Assembly: GCF_050296195.1 (NCBI RefSeq)
Contig: NZ_JBNKRB010000012.1
From: Gynuella sp050296195
Lineage (GTDB): Bacteria > Pseudomonadota > Gammaproteobacteria > Pseudomonadales > Natronospirillaceae
Length of the DNA: 64,000 nucleotides
Reading direction: 5' to 3' (one strand)
The notes under the pieces were generated by a model, which ran no database searches, was not told where the DNA came from, and was given only the letters and a program-made list of their open reading frames with translations. A program made the position numbers and the translations under genes. Below are positions 63,459 through 64,000 of this stretch, piece by piece. Numbering within the stretch: position 1 is the first letter of the stretch; every line of letters begins with the position of its first letter.

Positions 63459-64000
63459 TTATTCCTGATTATTCGTAACCAGACAGATTTCAAACACATC
63501 CTGTCTGGCAAAATATTCATTCTCGTGGGTTTCGTTTTTGACCGGTGTTACCTGGAATCGGAATTCCCTGGATAAATTGCTGGCAGCACCAACCTCAATA
63601 GCGTGGGAAACAGACAGCAGATCCCTGGCGGTTTCTACTGGTAATTGTCGGGTATCCACTTTTTGTCCGGCTAACAAATTTCGATACAGATAATCACGGA
63701 TGGTCTGATCGCTGATGAAAAAGGCCTGATCCAGTAATTGCTGAACATAAATGTCTTTGCGAGCCTCGACATCAAAACTCTCGCTGCTGTCTATATCCAT
63801 CGCCAGCACCAGACGTCTGCGCGGTGGTGCCAGACGTACCTGTTGAGGGTCGACGTATCCCAGTCTTGGCACCGCCATGATTTCACCAGCATGCAACAAC
63901 GCTTGCCCTTGTTCCTGCGTCGACAGTTCGGATAACCGCTTACAGATACTCACTAAATCATTATGTTGTTGGCTGGACAGATAACTCATTTGCCGGATGA
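63459..64000 (-). CDS. jetA: C-terminal part of a JetA/DUF3375-like protein (cut by window edge)
   Basis: The minus-strand frame is open to the right edge; an ATG lies at 63989, but the frame continues beyond it without a stop, so it may be internal. About 176 residues are seen: RLSELSTQEQGQALLHAGEIMAVPRLGYVDP, LAPPRRRLVLAMDIDSSESFD and YVQQLLDQAFFISDQTIRDYL. Position directly before jetB and the general resemblance to the C-terminal region of DUF3375 (kleisin-like JetA) support the call. It could instead be a separate small subunit. Confidence 0.55.
   Translation of the reverse strand, partial: IRQMSYLSSQQHNDLVSICKRLSELSTQEQGQALLHAGEIMAVPRLGYVDPQQVRLAPPRRRLVLAMDIDSSESFDVEARKDIYVQQLLDQAFFISDQTIRDYLYRNLLAGQKVDTRQLPVETARDLLSVSHAIEVGAASNLSREFRFQVTPVKNETHENEYFARQDVFEICLVTNNQE

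Overview
The window reads as chromosome of a heterotrophic, probably marine or coastal gammaproteobacterium. The grounds are an E. coli-type long ArgG, a YceI/PpnP/MscS housekeeping set, two chemoreceptors, a chromosomal-integron style cassette block and a secreted polysaccharide-degrading enzyme. An Oceanospirillales-like host (for example the Gynuella/Saccharospirillum group) would fit, but I cannot prove it from sequence alone. Gene starts were re-chosen from ribosome binding sites and signal peptides where the longest reading frame looked too long.

Layout. 1-7.9 kb: the right-hand end of a hybrid NRPS-PKS cluster: the tail of an unidentified protein, a C-A-PCP NRPS whose specificity residues read like a serine code, a membrane-anchored alpha/beta hydrolase, and a KS-AT-ACP-TE PKS that ends the assembly line. 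8-15 kb: argG, a dapA homologue, a COG3199 ATP-NAD-kinase-like gene, and an overlapping pair glycerate kinase plus GH13_18 (glucosylglycerate-phosphorylase-like). 15-20 kb: a run of small genes, mostly on the minus strand (AAC(6')-like GNAT, endonuclease V, GNAT, macrodomain, methyltransferase, hypotheticals), separated by attC-like sites and with no integrase in view, i.e. a CALIN-type gene-cassette array with broken members. 20-32 kb: a chemoreceptor, decayed mobile elements (IS3 orfA remnant, MITE-like element, ISNCY-type pseudogene), YceI, an FAD oxidoreductase, ppnP, mscS, a Tat-exported M15-type peptidase, and a tandem pair of periplasmic binding proteins of which one is dead. 32.6-34 kb: an ECF sigma/anti-sigma pair.

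34-47 kb: a complete L-rhamnose locus with the gene order known from rhizobia (rhaRSTPQUK divergent from rhaDI), followed by a secreted BNR_4 beta-propeller protein of the ulvan-lyase/rhamnosidase type. Together they suggest extracellular attack on a rhamnose-rich polysaccharide such as ulvan, ABC import of rhamnose, and catabolism through rhamnulose-1-phosphate. 47-49.4 kb: a bufferin operon (bufA2-bufB-bufC), predicted to make a modified-cysteine periplasmic copper-binding peptide. 49-55 kb: a chemoreceptor with a C-terminal sensor, an archaeal-type AAA ATPase, and an alkylation-repair operon (Ada without its AraC domain, a 2OG-Fe(II) oxygenase, AlkA). 55-59 kb: a GLUG-repeat secreted protein, a GNAT, a P-loop kinase-like protein and sparse DNA with a mobile-element scar. 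59-64 kb: the downstream part of a Wadjet/Mks-like SMC operon (jetA partial, jetB, jetC) without jetD in its usual downstream place.
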